Origin: Fibrobacteria bacterium
GTDB taxonomy: Bacteria > Fibrobacterota > Fibrobacteria > UBA11236
NCBI GenBank assembly: GCA_021155885.1
Contig: JAJNBB010000009.1
Coordinates: 1-48,052 of the forward strand
Direction: 5' to 3'
DNA: 48,052 nt
The notes beneath the pieces were generated by a model. It had not been told where the DNA came from, made no database searches, and saw only the letters and a list, made by a program, of their open reading frames with translations. A program made the position numbers and the translations under genes. Position 1 is the stretch's first letter, and each line of letters opens with the position of its first letter. This document shows positions 45,529 to 48,052 of the stretch, in pieces.

Positions 45529-45615
45529 CGCAGAATGGCCGCAAAAGAACGCAAAAAAGAAAGGTCGCCTATAGGCGACCTTTTTCGTTTTCTATGTGAT
45601 CCTTTGCGGCAACCG
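45527..45615. repeat. Nested inverted repeat, unit CGCAAAA(GAA), around a terminator
   Basis: The left arm (45527-45560) includes AATGGCCGCAAAAGAACGCA and the right arm (45589-45615) is the complement of GGTTGCCGCAAAGGATCACA. They flank the palindrome at 45560-45583. Same family as 2082-2177 and 16988-17112. Confidence 0.8.
45560..45583. terminator. Bidirectional intrinsic terminator of trmFO
   Basis: This is the perfect palindrome AAAGGTCGCC-TATA-GGCGACCTTT with a T-run beyond on the + side and an A-run on the - side. Confidence 0.9.
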
Positions 45616-45621
45616 CGTTCG

Positions 45622-45843
45622 CTACCTTCCCGCTCTTCGCTTCTGCCAGTAGACCAGGCGGCCGACGATGTAGATGCCGAGGCCGACCAGCAGAAGGTGG
45701 CGGCCGACGTTGCCCGGCGGAAGCGTTCCGCGGCTTTGAAGCACCAGCGATACCGCCGCCAAGGCCAGGACCGCGAAACCCGCGATCATCAGGACGAGGC
45801 CGAGTTTTCCCGGTTTTGCGGGGTGCGGGGAATCGAGCGTCAT
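45622..45843 (-). CDS. Small two-helix membrane protein, paralogue of the next gene
   Basis: The 73-residue protein has two hydrophobic segments, LGLVLMIAGFAVLALAAVSLVL and LLLVGLGIYIVGRLVYW, with a short NVGRH-containing loop and a basic C-terminus (QKRRAGR). It resembles the upstream 76-residue protein in the same layout (IAGF..L..A, then R...L..GLGIYI.GR.V). Its ATG overlaps that gene's stop by four bases (ATGA). Function unknown; the pair may form a hetero-oligomer in the membrane. Confidence 0.75.
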   Translation of the reverse strand: MTLDSPHPAKPGKLGLVLMIAGFAVLALAAVSLVLQSRGTLPPGNVGRHLLLVGLGIYIVGRLVYWQKRRAGR

Positions 45844-46070
45844 CCGACTTCTCCTTTTTCGCGCAGGCGGCGGCCCTTTGCCCGCACGATGCGGCCCGTG
45901 ATGTACACCGCGAGGCCGATGCCCGTCAGGTAATTGCCGATGCGCTTGTAATTGATCTCGGAGGAATCCAGGGCATAAAGCGCGATGCCCGCCATCAGCA
46001 GGATCACGAACCCGGCCAGCATCAGGTTCCAGCCGTTCTTTTCCTGGGGATGCTTGGGGATCGGGGGCAT
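45840..46070 (-). CDS. Small two-helix membrane protein, first of a tandem pair
   Basis: The 76-residue protein has hydrophobic segments WNLMLAGFVILLMAGIALYAL and IGNYLTGIGLAVYITGRIV, separated by DSSEINYKR, and a basic tail (RAKGRRLREKGE). The GLAVYITGR segment matches GLGIYIVGR of the downstream paralogue, so the pair arose by tandem duplication. TACCTT lies 9 bases before the ATG. A GTTGTTG heptad locus separates it from mnmG. I know no function. Confidence 0.75.
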   Translation of the reverse strand: MPPIPKHPQEKNGWNLMLAGFVILLMAGIALYALDSSEINYKRIGNYLTGIGLAVYITGRIVRAKGRRLREKGEVG

Positions 46071-46099
46071 ACGGGGAAAAAGGTATAAATGGAGAGAAA

Positions 46100-46186
46100 G
46101 TTGTTGGTTGTTAGTTGTGGGTTGTTGAAAGGCGAAAAACGGGACGCATTGTTTTCTCTAACAACAAACAACCAAGAACCAACAAC
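46100..46186. repeat. Inverted heptad-repeat pair, unit GTTGTTG (copy C)
   Basis: The left arm (46100-46127) reads GTTGTTG GTTGTTA and GTTGTGG GTTGTTG. The right arm (46158-46186) is the complement of GTTGTTG GTTCTTG and GTTGTTT GTTGTTA G. The spacer is about 30 bases; read on the minus strand it begins AGAGAAAAC after the arm, as at copies A and B. The right arm ends 2 bases from the mnmG stop codon. Confidence 0.9.
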
Positions 46187-46188
46187 TC

Positions 46189-48048
46189 TTATGCTGCTTT
46201 CCGGTTCAGATGATAGATCAGCCCGGAAATGTCCGCGGGGGTGACGCCCGCGATGCGCTGCGCGTGCCCCACGGTAAGCGGACGCACCGCGCGCAGCTTT
46301 TGCCGGGCCTCGAGCGAAAGTCCCTTGGCCTCTTCGTAATCGAAGGCCTCGGGGATGCGCAGATCGATCAGGCGCAGGCTGCGGTCGATTTCGCGCTGCT
46401 GGCGGTCCTGGAACGCCTGGTAACGCTCGGAGGCCTCGAAGGCGGTGAGTTCGGCGCGCGTCCAGCCGGCGGTGGAAATGCCGAGATGGGCCAGCAGGCC
46501 GGGAAGCGGGACCTCGGGGCGGCGCATCAGCGGCAGGGCGTAGACGGATTCGGAGACCGGGCTGCCGCCCTGCGCCGCCAGGAAGGGGTTCAGCGACCCG
46601 GCGGTCACCTTGGTTTCGGCCAGGCGCCCGCGCAACGCGTCCAAACGCGCGCGGCGCTTCTCGTACTTTCGCAGAACGGACGCTTCCACCAAGCCGAGCG
46701 CATGCCCCTTCTCGAGCAGGCGATCCTCGGCGTTGTCCTGGCGCAGGTGCAACCGGTATTCCGCGCGCGAGGTGAACATGCGGTAGGGCTCGTCGATGTG
46801 CAGGCTGACGAGGTCGTCGGCAAGCACCCCGATGTAGGATTCGGCGCGGGCGAGCAAAAAAGGCTCGCGCCCGCGTATTTTCAGGGCGGCGTTGATGCCG
46901 GCCACCAGGCCTTGCGCGGCGGCCTCCTCGTAGCCCGAGGTGCCGTTCACCTGGCCCGCGAAATAGACGCCCGGCAGGTCGCGGCATTCGAAGGTCGGGT
47001 GAAGCTGCGTCGCGTCCACGGAGTCGTATTCCACCGCGTAGCCGTGGCGCAAGATACGGCAACGGCGCAGGCCGGGCAGCGTGCGCAGGGCCTCCTCCTG
47101 CACTTCGCGCGGGAGGCTGGAGGAGAACCCGTTGACGTAGATGCGCCCGCTGTCGAGCCCCTCGGGCTCCAGAAAAAGCTGGTGCGAATCGCGGTCGGCG
47201 AAGCGCGAGACCTTGTCCTCGATCGACGGGCAATAGCGCGGGCCGAGGCCCTGGATGACCCCGGTGAACAGCGGGCTGCGGTCGAAGCCCGCGCGCAGGA
47301 TGTCGTGGGTTTCCTTCGAGGTCCGCGTGATCCAGCACACGGCGCGGTTCTTGAGCGGCCCCTCGGTGCGGAATGAAAAGGGATAGGGCTCTGCGTCGCC
47401 GTGCTGGACCTCGACCTCTCCGTAGTCGAGCGAGTCGGCGGCAAGACGGGCGGGCGTGCCGGTCTTCAGCCGGCGCGTCTTGAGCCCCTGGTCCTTCAGG
47501 GCCGCCGCCAGTTCCACCGCCGCGGGCTCGCCGATGCGGCCCCCCTCGGCGCGATCCATCCCGGTGTGCATCACCGCCCCGAGGAAGGTGCCCGAAGTGA
47601 TCACCACGGCTCGGGTCCGCACCGCGAAGCCGACCCCCAGGTGGAGCCGCAGCTCCCCGTCTGGAAGCCGGTCGAAGGTGAGGAGTTCCCCCGCGATCAG
47701 GCTCAGGTTCGGGGTAACCGAAAGTATCCCTTGCATCCGCGCGGCATAATCGTCCATGTCCATCTGGGCGCGCGGCCCCCACACGGCGGGGCCTTTCGAC
47801 AGGTTCAGCATGCGGAACTGGATGCCGGCCTGGTCGGCCACGAGGCCCATCAGGCCGCCCAGGGCGTCGATATCGCGGACCAGCTGGCCCTTGGCCACCC
47901 CGCCGATGGCAGGGTTGCAGGACATGCGCCCGATGGCCTTAAGATCCATCGTGACCAGGGCCGTCGCGCAGCCCAGGCGCGCCGAGGCGTGCGCGGCCTC
48001 GATCCCGGCGTGCCCGCCGCCGATCACGACAACATCGAAGGAATTCAT
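46189..48048 (-). CDS. mnmG: tRNA uridine-5-carboxymethylaminomethyl modification enzyme MnmG (GidA)
   Basis: The 619-residue FAD enzyme works with MnmE on wobble U34. Diagnostic motifs are VVVIGGGHAGIEAAHASARLGC, SCNPAIGGVAKGQLVRDIDALGG, SKGPAVWGPRAQMD, ITSGTFLGAVMHTG, RLKTGTPAR, CWITRTSKETHDILR, GPRYCPSIEDKVSRFADRDSHQLFLEPEG, YVNGFSSSLP and the C-terminal RAESYIGVLADDL...YRMFTSRAEYRLHLRQDNAEDRL. It is complete within the window. The stop codon abuts a heptad-repeat arm. The usual partners mnmE and rsmG are not seen. Confidence 0.97.
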   Translation of the reverse strand: MNSFDVVVIGGGHAGIEAAHASARLGCATALVTMDLKAIGRMSCNPAIGGVAKGQLVRDIDALGGLMGLVADQAGIQFRMLNLSKGPAVWGPRAQMDMDDYAARMQGILSVTPNLSLIAGELLTFDRLPDGELRLHLGVGFAVRTRAVVITSGTFLGAVMHTGMDRAEGGRIGEPAAVELAAALKDQGLKTRRLKTGTPARLAADSLDYGEVEVQHGDAEPYPFSFRTEGPLKNRAVCWITRTSKETHDILRAGFDRSPLFTGVIQGLGPRYCPSIEDKVSRFADRDSHQLFLEPEGLDSGRIYVNGFSSSLPREVQEEALRTLPGLRRCRILRHGYAVEYDSVDATQLHPTFECRDLPGVYFAGQVNGTSGYEEAAAQGLVAGINAALKIRGREPFLLARAESYIGVLADDLVSLHIDEPYRMFTSRAEYRLHLRQDNAEDRLLEKGHALGLVEASVLRKYEKRRARLDALRGRLAETKVTAGSLNPFLAAQGGSPVSESVYALPLMRRPEVPLPGLLAHLGISTAGWTRAELTAFEASERYQAFQDRQQREIDRSLRLIDLRIPEAFDYEEAKGLSLEARQKLRAVRPLTVGHAQRIAGVTPADISGLIYHLNRKAA

Positions 48049-48052
48049 GGGA

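Noticed and set aside
1438-46186. Heptad repeats as sequencing or assembly artefacts
   Set aside because: Different words at different loci, unique flanks and inverted matching of arms argue against a technical cause, although read data would settle it.

Overview
The window is GC-rich, densely coded chromosomal DNA from a diderm bacterium of the Fibrobacteres-Chlorobi-Bacteroidetes (FCB) superphylum, most likely Fibrobacterota. The assignment is inferred from gene content: an LPS export block (lptC-lptA-lptB) and a heptose epimerase (hldD) indicate an LPS outer membrane, mqnE indicates menaquinone synthesis by the futalosine route, trmFO and hprK are present, and there is a secreted DUF2341/LamG protein with a FlgD-like C-terminal domain of the kind common in Fibrobacter. 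There is no prophage, CRISPR array, rRNA operon or intact insertion sequence.

Layout. 1-5.1 kb: partial nth, hldD, a bacilliredoxin, a RidA-like protein, an unknown lipoprotein, a conserved hypothetical and a NYN nuclease fused to a cold-shock-like domain. 5.1-7.4 kb: menG-ubiX-ubiA for late quinone steps, then tRNA-Phe. 7.8-13.8 kb: greB, an acyl-carrier-like protein without the usual serine, a glycosyltransferase, a broken GIY-YIG gene among REP-like repeats, a CorC/HlyC protein and ybeY. 13.9-19 kb: mqnE, rpmG, a HIT protein, hemB with a His-rich head, and mutL. 19.1-22.2 kb: sulfur operon rrf2-cysH-cysK-moeB/thiF. 22.2-25.3 kb: exported proteins and two small genes. 25.3-30.1 kb: a TauE-type permease, a DJ-1 family protein, hslO, dnaX and ybaB. 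30.1-35.7 kb: the envelope/sigma-54 cluster lptC-lptA-lptB-rpoN-hpf-hprK. 35.8-48 kb: a MATE exporter, a thioesterase, mgsA, the DUF2341 protein, purC-purH-smg, a lipoprotein, trmFO, two tandem small membrane proteins and mnmG.

The most unusual content is between the genes. At more than ten gene boundaries there are inverted pairs of short tandem repeats with a 7-base period. The repeated word changes from locus to locus (GTTGTTG, GGACTTA, GACGGGG, GACAGCG, GTTGGTG, GATGAAT and others), but the period and the arm-spacer-arm layout persist. A second class consists of palindromes with a constant GGGC...GCCCCTAC frame and a variable core; one of them is read in frame inside nth. A third class is REP-like and flanks the GIY-YIG pseudogene in inverted orientation. 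Other points worth checking are an A10 slippage site in dnaX placed to make a gamma-like short subunit, -10-like hexamers only 6-8 bases before many start codons (possible leaderless transcription), and a MutL whose endonuclease motifs are all eroded.

All calls are by reading motifs and remembered family features; no database search was run.
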